Source: an uncultured Panacagrimonas sp. (GTDB lineage: Bacteria > Pseudomonadota > Gammaproteobacteria > Nevskiales > Nevskiaceae). Taken from it: a DNA stretch of 15,910 nucleotides. How positions within the stretch are numbered: position 1 is the first letter of the stretch; each line of letters opens with the position of its first letter. This document shows, piece after piece, positions 1 through 6,205 of this stretch. The translations under genes and the position numbers were made by a program. The stretch lies in the NCBI GenBank assembly GCA_946481265.1, contig CAMLNE010000051.1, positions 1-15,910 of the forward strand, read 5' to 3'. The notes beneath the pieces are model-generated. The model saw only the letters and a list, made by a program, of their open reading frames with translations, was not told the DNA's origin and did no database searches.

Positions 1-378
1 CGCCTGGTCCTGATTGCCGCGCTCGTAGGAGAATTCGGCCAGACGCAGGCGCGCCTGGCCGCCGATCAGCGGATCCGCCGCGGCCGCGGCGACCTGGCGG
101 TAGAGCTGCTCGGCGCGGTCGCGCAGTCCGAACGAGAGGCTGTATTCGGCCAGCGCTGCCCAGTATTCCGGCGCGGCCTCGAACTCGCCGCCGGCCGCAC
201 GTTGCAGCTTGAGCAGCTCGGTGACGGCGGACATGTAGCGCGCGTCCCCGCCCATGAACAGGGCGGAGCGCAGGCGCGGATCTTCCGCGGATCCGGGCAC
301 GTAGGTGTCCGCGACAGCGGCAAACGACAGCACGAAGGCCGATAAAGCGGCCGCCGGCAACAGGGCGCGACGCATCAT
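1..378 (-). CDS. Exported TPR-like protein, C-terminus beyond window edge
   Basis: No known gene is recognised. Reading leftwards from ATG at 378-376, 126 codons are open with no stop up to the window edge, so the gene is partial. The product begins MMRRALLPAAALSAFVLSFA, a classic signal peptide probably cleaved after AVA (about residue 23), so it should act in the periplasm or outer envelope. Residues from about 65 on (PEYWAALAEYSLSFGL, then RAEQLYRQV, then LRLAEFSYERGN) have the alternating small/aromatic helix-pair pattern of tetratricopeptide repeats, which usually scaffold protein-protein contacts. The start is fixed by an ATGA overlap with the upstream gene (its TGA is 377-375), so the two are almost certainly translationally coupled. 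The TPR assignment is by pattern only; the protein may be much longer than what is visible. Confidence 0.75.
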   Translation of the reverse strand, partial: MMRRALLPAAALSAFVLSFAAVADTYVPGSAEDPRLRSALFMGGDARYMSAVTELLKLQRAAGGEFEAAPEYWAALAEYSLSFGLRDRAEQLYRQVAAAAADPLIGGQARLRLAEFSYERGNQDQA

Positions 379-956
379 TCTTCCGCCGCCCTCCATTCCT
401 TGAGCTTCATCGCAGGTTCCTTGCGGCTGCTGCCGCGCAGGATCTGCAGCTCCACGTCGCTGGCTTCCAGGCCCTTGGTGAAGACCGCCTCGAACCGGCC
501 GGCGAGCGGTTCCGGCTCGTCGTCGCCCTCGACGTAGTGGCCGTTGAAGCTGACCCGGAGCCGGTGCGTGCCGCGATCCAGGTTGGTGATCAGCAGGCGC
601 TGGAGCGCCCCTTTTTCCACGAGCGCGCGCGAATCGCGCTCACCGTAGCGGTAGGTCACGGGCGCGCCATCGTCGATCGTCAGGTTGATGTCGGACAACA
701 GCACGTTGGGGAGCCGATTGCTGACGTAGACCGAGACCCGCGTCTGCGTGGGATAGAGAAAGGCTTCCTCGGCCAGCAGCGCGTCGCGGTTGAACTGGAT
801 CGCCTCGTCCTTGATTGCCTGCACGGTCTGGTCGAGCGTGATCGCGCCGTCATCGGGCGCCGTCGGCTCCATCGCGTGCACGCCCGTTGCGATGCTGCCC
901 ACGAGGGCGCAGACGCATAGGGGTCTCAGGGCCAGACGGCCGGAGAATCGGGGCAT
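375..956 (-). CDS. Exported hypothetical protein, beta-rich, coupled to TPR-like gene
   Basis: A 193-residue protein with no family I can name. The frame stays open far upstream, but ATG at 956-954 is the best start because it gives a clear signal peptide: basic start MPRFSGR, hydrophobic core to about residue 25, cleavage motif VHA at 26-28. The mature part has an acidic stretch and a predicted helix (about 40-65), then alternating hydrophobic strands at 72-104 and 118-142 (for example RLLITNLDRGTHRLRVSF), which resemble a small beta-sandwich or carbohydrate-binding-like fold, and a charged tail ending KLKEWRAAEE. It has no catalytic motif that I recognise. It overlaps the next gene by 4 nt (ATGA), suggesting the two products work together in the cell envelope. 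No strong ribosome binding site precedes the start. Confidence 0.7.
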   Translation of the reverse strand: MPRFSGRLALRPLCVCALVGSIATGVHAMEPTAPDDGAITLDQTVQAIKDEAIQFNRDALLAEEAFLYPTQTRVSVYVSNRLPNVLLSDINLTIDDGAPVTYRYGERDSRALVEKGALQRLLITNLDRGTHRLRVSFNGHYVEGDDEPEPLAGRFEAVFTKGLEASDVELQILRGSSRKEPAMKLKEWRAAEE

Positions 957-988
957 CAGGGGGTCGGTGTGCCGATTGCGAGCGCGCG

Positions 989-997
989 AGTTTAGCA
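989..997 (-). promoter_or_regulatory. Possible extended -10 promoter for the exported pair
   Basis: On the minus strand the sequence reads TGC TAAACT, an extended -10 (TG at 997-996) with hexamer TAAACT (4 of 6 matches to TATAAT). It lies 32 nt upstream of the ATG at 956, which would give a leader of about 26 nt. No convincing -35 is visible, which is tolerable for an extended -10. The 139-bp gap between gloB and this gene holds nothing else I can identify. Confidence 0.33.
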
Positions 998-1095
998 AAT
1001 GATTTTCGCCATAGAGGTCGGTGTCGTAAGCCGCCGGCAACGCGATGCACGGTCCGACCGCCGGTGTGTCGATCGGTTCAGCGCGGCGTGCCCGT

Positions 1096-1911
1096 TCAGG
1101 TCGAGGCGGGCGGGCGGAAGTTGTCCTTCCAGGCGCGCAGGGCCGCGAACGCCTCCACGTCGTCGGTCGCTTCGTGGCCGATGCGCGTGGCCGCCGCGGC
1201 GCGTACCGAGGGATGTTCCGTGCGCAGGAACGGATTGATGCGCAGCTCCAGTTCGATACTGGACGGCAGGCTCGGTAGATTGAGCGCGCGCAGTTCGCGC
1301 ACTCGCCCGACATGCTCGTTCAGGGCGTCGTTGCCCGGTTCCACGGCCTGCGCGAAGGCAAGGTTGGACAAGGTGTACTCATGCGTGCAGTAGACCTGCG
1401 TGGCCGGGGGCAGGGCGGACAGCCGCGCCAGCGAATCGTGCATCTGGCGGGGCGTGCCCTCGAACAGCCGGCCGCAGCCTCCCGAGAACAGGGTATCCCC
1501 GCACAGCAGGATGGGCGCGTCGAGGTCGCTGGCGGCGGCGTAGTACGCGATATGCCCCAGCGTATGGCCGGGGACCTCCATCACGTCGAAGCGTCGGCCC
1601 AGCACCTGCACCGTGTCGCCCTCCGCTAGCTCGACGCTCAGGTGCTTGATCTGGGCGCTTTCACGTCGCGGGCCATAGACCGGCACGGAATGGGCAGCCA
1701 GCAGGGTCGACAGGCCGCCGACATGATCGGGGTGGTGATGGGTGACCAGGATGGCCGTGAGTGCCAGCCCGCGTTCGGCGAGCACTTTTTCGACCGGGGC
1801 GGCATCGCCCGGATCGACGATCACGGCCTGGCGGCCGCGTACCAGCATCCACAGGTAGTTGTCCGTGAATGCCGGCACCGGAATCAGTTCGAGTTCAGGA
1901 CTCGGCGACAT
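1096..1911 (-). CDS. gloB: Hydroxyacylglutathione hydrolase (glyoxalase II)
   Basis: GloB hydrolyses S-D-lactoylglutathione to D-lactate and glutathione, the second step of cytosolic methylglyoxal detoxification. The 271-residue product is a metallo-beta-lactamase-fold enzyme: THHHPDH at 57-63, H116 (PGHTLGH), D139 (CGDTLF) and H177 (CTHEY) form the dinuclear metal site. The C-terminal substrate-binding part carries INPFLR at 225-230 and W261-KDNFR, as in E. coli GloB (251 residues). The start was placed at ATG 1911 because the family begins a few residues before the conserved PVPAFTDNYLW. An in-frame ATG at 1944 or 1971 would add 11 or 20 residues with no homology, and none of the three has a convincing ribosome binding site. 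It is divergent from the methyltransferase-rnhA-dnaQ block, an arrangement shared with E. coli and Pseudomonas. Confidence 0.95.
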   Translation of the reverse strand: MSPSPELELIPVPAFTDNYLWMLVRGRQAVIVDPGDAAPVEKVLAERGLALTAILVTHHHPDHVGGLSTLLAAHSVPVYGPRRESAQIKHLSVELAEGDTVQVLGRRFDVMEVPGHTLGHIAYYAAASDLDAPILLCGDTLFSGGCGRLFEGTPRQMHDSLARLSALPPATQVYCTHEYTLSNLAFAQAVEPGNDALNEHVGRVRELRALNLPSLPSSIELELRINPFLRTEHPSVRAAAATRIGHEATDDVEAFAALRAWKDNFRPPAST

Positions 1912-1939
1912 GGCGAGACCAGATGGCAGCGGGACTGGG

Positions 1940-1963
1940 ATCATAGCCTTGCCGGCGTAGAAT
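1940..1963. promoter_or_regulatory. Back-to-back -10 candidates between gloB and yafS-like gene
   Basis: The 81-bp divergent gap contains TAGAAT at 1958-1963 on the plus strand (5 of 6 to TATAAT), which would start transcription about 22 nt before the methyltransferase ATG. On the minus strand it contains TATGAT (complement of 1945-1940, 5 of 6), which would start about 22 nt before the gloB ATG at 1911. Neither has a good -35, so these are suggestions based on position and hexamer only. Confidence 0.3.
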
Positions 1964-1992
1964 CCGGGCATGTCTTACATCAGCATCCTTCG

Positions 1993-2790
1993 ATGAGTGC
2001 CTGGCGACCGCCGCAGGGGGGCAGGCCTTTCTCGCGGCTCGCGCTCGATCGGTGGCTGGCCTCGCCACGCGGTCGCGAACTGATCGCGCTGGAGCAGCGC
2101 GAGCTGTCCCGCATGCTGCCCGACATTTTCGGCCGGCACGTCCTGCAGGTCGGCTCCTGGGGGCGCGGCGAGCAATTGCTCGAATGCGCGGAGACCCTGC
2201 ATCGTGCAGTGCTCGGAACGGTCGGCGACTTCGGCGCCGCGGCCCTGACCGAAACCGAGCGGCTGCCGATCGCGGCCAAGACGGTGGACGCCGTGGTGCT
2301 GCCGCACACGCTCGAATTCACCCCTACACCGCACAACCTGCTGCGCGAGGCCACGCGCATCCTCACCGACCGCGGCCGCCTGTTCGTGATCGGCTTCAAC
2401 CCCTGGGGAACCTGGGGGCTGCGCCAGCGGCTCGGCCTGCGTTACCGCGCCTTTCCCGCCGGTGCGCGCTTCTACAGCGTCGGCCGCCTGTGCGACTGGC
2501 TGGAACTGCTCGACATCGAAGTGGCCGAGGTCCGCCGCTTCGGCGTGGGGTTTCCCTGGAGCGCGCCGCGTTCCGACGGTGAGCCCTGGAGCGTGGCGAG
2601 CCTGACGCGGCCGTTCGCGGAAGCCTATCTGCTCAGCGCCAAGAAACGCGTGCTGCCGATGAACTTCGTGGGTCGCGTGCAGCGCGCCCAGGTCCGGTCG
2701 CTGGTGGGTGTCGCCACGCCGGCCGCGCATCGGGAAGGAGACTTGCAGGCGCGCCGTGACAGCCCACGGGATCCCGCACCCGCAGCATGA
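1993..2790 (+). CDS. YafS-like SAM-dependent methyltransferase
   Basis: A 265-residue class I methyltransferase-fold protein matching the YafS/PA1814-type family found between gloB and rnhA in gammaproteobacteria; its substrate is not established. The SAM-binding loop is [11 protein letters not shown] at 50-60. The post-II region reads [10 protein letters not shown] (100-109), followed by [12 protein letters not shown] and [15 protein letters not shown] (128-142), the family hallmark. The first motif lacks the usual acidic residue before the glycine loop (Q52 instead of D/E), a feature I would expect in this family, so activity is not guaranteed. The start at 1993 was chosen as the ATG nearest the conserved block; the frame is open further upstream into gloB. 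No ribosome binding site is obvious. It overlaps rnhA by 4 nt (ATGA at 2787-2790), so rnhA is probably translated by coupling. Confidence 0.85.
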   Translation: MSAWRPPQGGRPFSRLALDRWLASPRGRELIALEQRELSRMLPDIFGRHVLQVGSWGRGEQLLECAETLHRAVLGTVGDFGAAALTETERLPIAAKTVDAVVLPHTLEFTPTPHNLLREATRILTDRGRLFVIGFNPWGTWGLRQRLGLRYRAFPAGARFYSVGRLCDWLELLDIEVAEVRRFGVGFPWSAPRSDGEPWSVASLTRPFAEAYLLSAKKRVLPMNFVGRVQRAQVRSLVGVATPAAHREGDLQARRDSPRDPAPAA

Positions 2791-3221
2791 AAGACGTGGT
2801 GGCCTATACCGACGGAGCCTGCAAGGGCAATCCGGGCCGCGGCGGCTGGGGGGCCTGGCTGCGCTGGAATGCGCATGAAAAGCGTCTCTGCGGCGGCGAA
2901 TTGCTGACGACCAACAACCGCATGGAGCTGATGGCCGCCATCCAGGCGCTGGAGGCACTGCGCGAACCCTGCCGCATGCTGCTGCACACGGATTCCACCT
3001 ATGTGATGAAGGGGATCACGGAGTGGATGCCGGGCTGGAAACGCAGGAACTGGAGGACCGCGGACGGCAAGCCGGTCAAGAACATCGACCTCTGGCAGCG
3101 CCTGGACGAGGCAAGGCTGCGCCACCAGGTCGAGTGGCGCTGGGTGCGCGGTCACAACGGCGATGTCGGCAACGAGCTGGCGGATCAGCTCGCCAACCAG
3201 GGCATCACGACGCTCGGCTGA
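2787..3221 (+). CDS. rnhA: Ribonuclease HI
   Basis: RNase HI cleaves the RNA strand of RNA-DNA hybrids, removing Okazaki primer remnants and R-loops in the cytoplasm. The 144-residue product is the normal length (E. coli 155). All four carboxylates of the two-metal site are present, D9 ([12 protein letters not shown]), E47 (NNRMEL), D69 (HTDSTYV) and D133 (NELAD), plus the catalytic-loop histidine H123 ([10 protein letters not shown]). The basic protrusion that grips the hybrid is also present ([17 protein letters not shown], about 83-99). The gene starts inside the upstream methyltransferase stop (ATGA), so no separate promoter is needed. In E. coli rnhA is divergent from dnaQ; here the two run in the same direction. 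Confidence 0.97.
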   Translation: MKDVVAYTDGACKGNPGRGGWGAWLRWNAHEKRLCGGELLTTNNRMELMAAIQALEALREPCRMLLHTDSTYVMKGITEWMPGWKRRNWRTADGKPVKNIDLWQRLDEARLRHQVEWRWVRGHNGDVGNELADQLANQGITTLG

Positions 3222-3354
3222 GGCGGCGCCGCGACGTCGGGCCGGCTTCGCGCTCTCGCGTTCATTTTTGCGACGTGGCGCGGCGCGGCGTGCGCCGTCG
3301 CCCGCAAGCCCGTTACCATCATTGCGCCGATCGCCCACTTCGCCTTCACCGCCG

Positions 3355-4071
3355 ATGCGCCAACTCGTTCTCGATACTGAAACCACCGGCCTGTCGGTCG
3401 AGCAGGGGCACCGCATCATCGAGATCGGCGTGATCGAACTGGTCAACCGCCGCCCGACCGGCACCCACTTCCACCGTTACGTGAACCCCGGCCGGGAAGT
3501 GGACGCGGGGGCGGTGAACGTGCACGGCATCACCAACGAGTTCCTGGCCGACAAGCCGAGCTTCGCGCAGGTGGCCCAGGACCTGTGGAACTGGCTGGCG
3601 GGTGACGAGCTGATCATCCACAACGCGCCCTTCGACATCGGCTTCCTCGATGCGGAATTCCGTCTCTGCGGCATCGGGCGACCGCTGGCCGAGGCCTGCG
3701 TCGTCACCGATACCGTGCAGATGGCGCGCCGGCTGCATCCCGGCCAGAAGGCGAGCCTGGATGCCCTGTGCCGGCGCTACGAGGTGGACAACTCGAATCG
3801 CGAACTGCACGGTGCCCTGCTCGACGCGCGCCTGCTGGCCGACGTGTATCTGGCCATGACCGGCGGGCAGTCGATGCTCACGCTCGACGCCGCCCAGGCG
3901 CGCAGCGCCGACGGCGTGCGCGTGTCGTGGGCGCAACGCCTTGGGCTCGCGGAGCAGGCGCTGGTGGTGGTACGCCCGGATGAAACCGAGCTCGCCGCGC
4001 ATTTGGCACGCCTGAAGTACATCGCGGGGAAGGGAAAGCTGGTCTGGACCGACGAGCTGCCCGCCGCCTGA
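3355..4071 (+). CDS. dnaQ: DNA polymerase III epsilon subunit, 3'-5' proofreading exonuclease
   Basis: DnaQ is the proofreading subunit of the Pol III core, bound to alpha (DnaE) and theta at the replisome. The 238-residue protein matches E. coli DnaQ (243). ExoI is D7-T-E9 (VLDTETTGL), ExoII is NAPFD with D94, and ExoIII-epsilon is H152-GALL-D157, so the full DEDDh active site is intact. Residues after about 185 are the usual Gln/Ala-rich linker and the alpha-binding tail, less conserved here. ATG at 3355 is chosen because it puts the ExoI aspartate at residue 7; the frame is open further upstream, but that extension is Arg/Ser-rich low-complexity sequence. A 133-bp gap separates it from rnhA; I see no clear promoter there, only GC-rich palindromes such as the 10-bp GCGGCGCCGC at 3223-3232. 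Confidence 0.96.
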   Translation: MRQLVLDTETTGLSVEQGHRIIEIGVIELVNRRPTGTHFHRYVNPGREVDAGAVNVHGITNEFLADKPSFAQVAQDLWNWLAGDELIIHNAPFDIGFLDAEFRLCGIGRPLAEACVVTDTVQMARRLHPGQKASLDALCRRYEVDNSNRELHGALLDARLLADVYLAMTGGQSMLTLDAAQARSADGVRVSWAQRLGLAEQALVVVRPDETELAAHLARLKYIAGKGKLVWTDELPAA

Positions 4072-4137
4072 GGCGCGCGGACTCGTGATCGCCGACGAGT
4101 TAGCCTGCGCCTACCGCATTCGAATCCGTCGCGGCGT

Positions 4138-5079
4138 TCAGCGCCGCGCCAGCGCGGTGATCACCTCGAAGTACGGTGGCCGGGACTCGCGTGAGCTCAC
4201 CCGGCATTCCTCGACCTGCATGCCGGTGTCTTCCAGCATCGCCCGCAACGGGCCGACCTCCAGTCCCAGGTTGACGTGGTCGTAGGCGCGCTGGGTCTCT
4301 TCGTGCTGATGGCGGTGCAGCACGGCGATGACCAGCCGGCCGCCCGGCCGCAGCAGGCGTGCGGCTTCCGTCAGCAGTCGCGCCGGCTCGGCGCTGTAGC
4401 TCAGCGCGTGCATCGCAAAGACGTGGTCGAAACTGGCCTCGGCGAAGGGCAGCTGGTGCATGTCACCGAGGTGGAAGGCGACATTGGGGTAGCTGGCCAG
4501 GCGCCTGCGCGCGGCCTGGATGACCGCCGCGCTGATATCGACGCAGGTCACGCTGCGTGCGCGCCCGGCAATCAGCTCGGCGAACACGCCGTCGCCCGAG
4601 GCGAGGTCCAGCACGTCGCCGAGATCGAGCAGGGTCATCAGGGCGCGCGATGTCGCCTCCCAGCTCCGACCCGGCGAGTAGTACAGCTCCATGCGCCCGG
4701 CGACCGACTCGGCCCAGGTCTGGCCATGCGTGCGACGGCGTACCAGCTCACCCGCCCTTTCGCGGTCGAGCCGGGCCTGCGGATCGTCGAGGCGCGGGCG
4801 CAGCAGGTTCCAGATCGCACCGGCCGGCGTGCGGGCATCGGTATTGGTCGAGTACAGGGCCGCGCTGCTGGTCCGCTCGTCATGGACCAGGCCCGATTTC
4901 TTGAGCCGTGCGAGGTGGGTCGAGACGCGGCTCTGGGCGAGGCCGGTGATCTCGGTGAGCTCCGCGGCGGATAGCGCCTGCGCCTCCAGCAGCAACAGCA
5001 GGCGCAGGCGGCTGGCGTCGGCGAGCAGGCGGCAGGCCTCGGTGCCGAGGTCGATGGAAAGGGCGGTGCCGGCAGTCAT
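4138..5079 (-). CDS. ArsR-type HTH fused to SAM-dependent methyltransferase
   Basis: A 313-residue fusion. Residues 15-80 are an ArsR/SmtB-like winged helix: LLADASRLRLLLLL, then ALSAAELTEITGLAQSRVSTHLARLKKSGLV with the recognition helix around SRVSTHLARL. Residues 130-313 are a class I methyltransferase: motif I VLDLASGDGVFA (156-167), acidic residue at the end of strand 2 in CVDIS (D181), GDMHQLPF (205-212) and LLRPGGRLVIAV (242-253). No ArsR metal-binding cysteines are visible, so metal sensing is unlikely. In other proteobacteria this architecture is often found near S-adenosylmethionine-cycle genes; no such neighbour is present here. The start at 5079 (MTAGTALSID) is preferred over an in-frame ATG at 5109 because homology begins soon after; neither has a clear ribosome binding site. 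The gene is convergent with dnaQ (66-bp gap). Confidence 0.85.
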   Translation of the reverse strand: MTAGTALSIDLGTEACRLLADASRLRLLLLLEAQALSAAELTEITGLAQSRVSTHLARLKKSGLVHDERTSSAALYSTNTDARTPAGAIWNLLRPRLDDPQARLDRERAGELVRRRTHGQTWAESVAGRMELYYSPGRSWEATSRALMTLLDLGDVLDLASGDGVFAELIAGRARSVTCVDISAAVIQAARRRLASYPNVAFHLGDMHQLPFAEASFDHVFAMHALSYSAEPARLLTEAARLLRPGGRLVIAVLHRHQHEETQRAYDHVNLGLEVGPLRAMLEDTGMQVEECRVSSRESRPPYFEVITALARR

Positions 5080-5165
5080 GTGTTCGGTGGCGAGGATTGA
5101 ACGCAGCATTCTGAGTCAGGCGTGAGCGGTCGGCAGCCTGTCGGCGCGCCGCTCGACCTTACCTT

Positions 5166-5196
5166 CGAAACGAAACCGCCGGCGCGAGGCCGGCGG
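5166..5196 (-). terminator. Intrinsic terminator after phasin-like gene
   Basis: Read on the minus strand, an 8-bp perfect GC stem (5196-5189 with 5183-5176, CCGCCGGC arms) encloses a 5-nt loop and is followed directly by TTTCGTTTCG. It sits 31 nt past the phasin-like stop codon. The T-tract is interrupted, so efficiency may be moderate. It also separates that gene from the ArsR-methyltransferase gene downstream. Confidence 0.65.
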
Positions 5197-5226
5197 CGCG
5201 ACATGGAGTTTGGACGCAGGCAGCTT

Positions 5227-5958
5227 TCAGCCGCCGGCCTTCTTCCGGCGTGGCGGCATGGTGCTGCCCGCCGGCGGCATCTTCGCGGCAGCCGGCTTGC
5301 GTGCCTTGTTCGCCGCACGCGCAGCGCGGGATTCCGGCGACGGCTTTGTGGTCACGGCCTTCTTGGCGACGACCGGCGGTGGCTCGATGTCGAGCACCGA
5401 GCCGATGCGGTTCTTCACCCGCTTGCCGACTTCGTGCGCCCGGACCGCGGTCTGCCGGACCGCTGTCCGGCCCGTTTTCCCGGCAGCGTCCAACTCCTTC
5501 TCAAGGGCTTTCCGTGCCTGGGTTGCGGTCCTTGCGGCGGTCCGCTGCGCCTCGGCCGCCACTTTCCTGACGTCTTCGAGCGCCTTCTGCGCGGGCGCGG
5601 TGGCCCGGGCCAGGACCTTGCCGTCCAGTGCCGATGCGTCGCGTCCAACCAGGCGGGCCAATTCGGCACGGGTGTCGGCGACGATTGAGAGCGAGTCACG
5701 GGCCGCGGCAATGACCTTCTGTACCGTGTCCTGCAGCAAGTCGAGTTGCTGGGTGGCCAGCTCGCCCGGGCCGCTGGCGCGCCTGGCCGCGCCCACCGCG
5801 CTCTTGTAATAGTCGTTGAGCGCCTTGAGCTCCTGCTCGGCGAGCTTCTGCACACCTTCGAACACGACCCGGCTGGCATTGGCCACGACGTCCAGCGAGT
5901 CGCGGCGCAGGCGTTCGACGTGGGCCTTGAACTGATCCACCGCATCCCTGGCAGCCAT
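5227..5958 (-). CDS. Phasin family protein with Ala/Lys/Pro-rich tail
   Basis: A 243-residue protein with an N-terminal phasin domain (about 1-110). It opens MAARDAVDQFKAHVERLRRD, continues with SRVVFEGVQKLAEQELKALND and is followed by amphipathic helices with few prolines, as in the phasin family that coats polyhydroxyalkanoate granules. The middle (about 110-185) is a long Ala/Lys/Arg/Glu helix, possibly coiled coil. The tail from about 190 is rich in Lys, Ala and Pro (KKAVTTKP, KPAAAKMPP, PRRKKAGG), like the DNA-binding tails of PhaF or AlgP. A good Shine-Dalgarno GGGAG (complement of 5969-5965) lies 6 nt before ATG 5958. It is divergent from fadBA, whose beta-oxidation intermediates can feed polyhydroxyalkanoate synthesis. 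Phasin-like proteins also occur in bacteria without granules, and no PHA synthase is in the window. Confidence 0.8.
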   Translation of the reverse strand: MAARDAVDQFKAHVERLRRDSLDVVANASRVVFEGVQKLAEQELKALNDYYKSAVGAARRASGPGELATQQLDLLQDTVQKVIAAARDSLSIVADTRAELARLVGRDASALDGKVLARATAPAQKALEDVRKVAAEAQRTAARTATQARKALEKELDAAGKTGRTAVRQTAVRAHEVGKRVKNRIGSVLDIEPPPVVAKKAVTTKPSPESRAARAANKARKPAAAKMPPAGSTMPPRRKKAGG

Positions 5959-6001
5959 ATCGATCTCCCGGACGTTTCTAATTAGTGAACCGCGTGGTTC
6001 G

Positions 6002-6031
6002 AGAATAGGCAGCGTCGCAAGTCGTTGTCAA
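6002..6031 (-). promoter_or_regulatory. Sigma-70 type promoter of phasin-like gene
   Basis: On the minus strand there is a perfect -35 TTGACA (complement of 6031-6026), an 18-nt spacer and -10 TATTCT (complement of 6007-6002, 4 of 6). Transcription would start near 5995, giving a leader of about 37 nt before the ATG at 5958 that contains the GGGAG ribosome binding site. This is the best-formed promoter in the window. Confidence 0.6.
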
Positions 6032-6079
6032 ACGAAGGATTTCGCTGGATTTTCCGTCCCTGGAAAAAGTTTTGCGCGG

Positions 6080-6109
6080 TTTACGCTGCACTGCAGCGGC
6101 CGTTATGAT
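6080..6109 (+). promoter_or_regulatory. Candidate fadB promoter with internal palindrome
   Basis: TATGAT at 6104-6109 is a 5-of-6 -10 element; TTTACG at 6080-6085 is a 4-of-6 -35 at an 18-nt spacing. Transcription would start about 6116, some 90 nt before the fadB ATG. The spacer is almost filled by the 15-bp palindrome CGCTGCA-C-TGCAGCG at 6084-6098, exactly where a repressor would block RNA polymerase. Confidence 0.45.
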
Positions 6110-6188
6110 CGGCGACCCCTTTTCCCTTCCGACCCCTTGCGCACCTGCGCCGCTGTCGGAACTCCCAATTTTCCATACCCATCGATCC

Positions 6189-6194
6189 AGGAGG
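6189..6194 (+). promoter_or_regulatory. fadB ribosome binding site with long spacing
   Basis: A perfect AGGAGG stands 11 nt before ATG 6206, longer than the usual 5-9 nt. GGAG at 6190-6193 can pair with CTCC at 6200-6203, a short 4-bp hairpin that could modulate access. No other start codon lies at a better distance, and MYQGKSLKV aligns with the FadB N-terminus, so this site decides the start. Confidence 0.7.
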
Positions 6195-6205
6195 GCAAGC
6201 TCCCC

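Noticed and set aside
375..1313. 312-codon version of the exported hypothetical protein
   Set aside because: The upstream part overlaps gloB and is Arg/Pro/Cys-rich; ATG 956 gives a good signal peptide.
4081..4148. Hairpins in the dnaQ / ArsR-methyltransferase convergent gap (6-bp stem 4081-4100; 7-bp stem 4130-4148)
   Set aside because: Neither is followed by a T-tract on either strand; the second overlaps the methyltransferase stop codon. Not called as terminators.
5080..5165. SAH riboswitch upstream of the ArsR-methyltransferase gene
   Set aside because: I considered it because such fusions are often near SAM-cycle genes, but I could not find a convincing conserved core or pseudoknot in this short GC-rich stretch.
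6020..6085. PsrA-type operator (GAAAC-N4-GTTTC-like) in the phasin-fadB gap
   Set aside because: AAAC and GTTT fragments occur but not in the required inverted arrangement and spacing.
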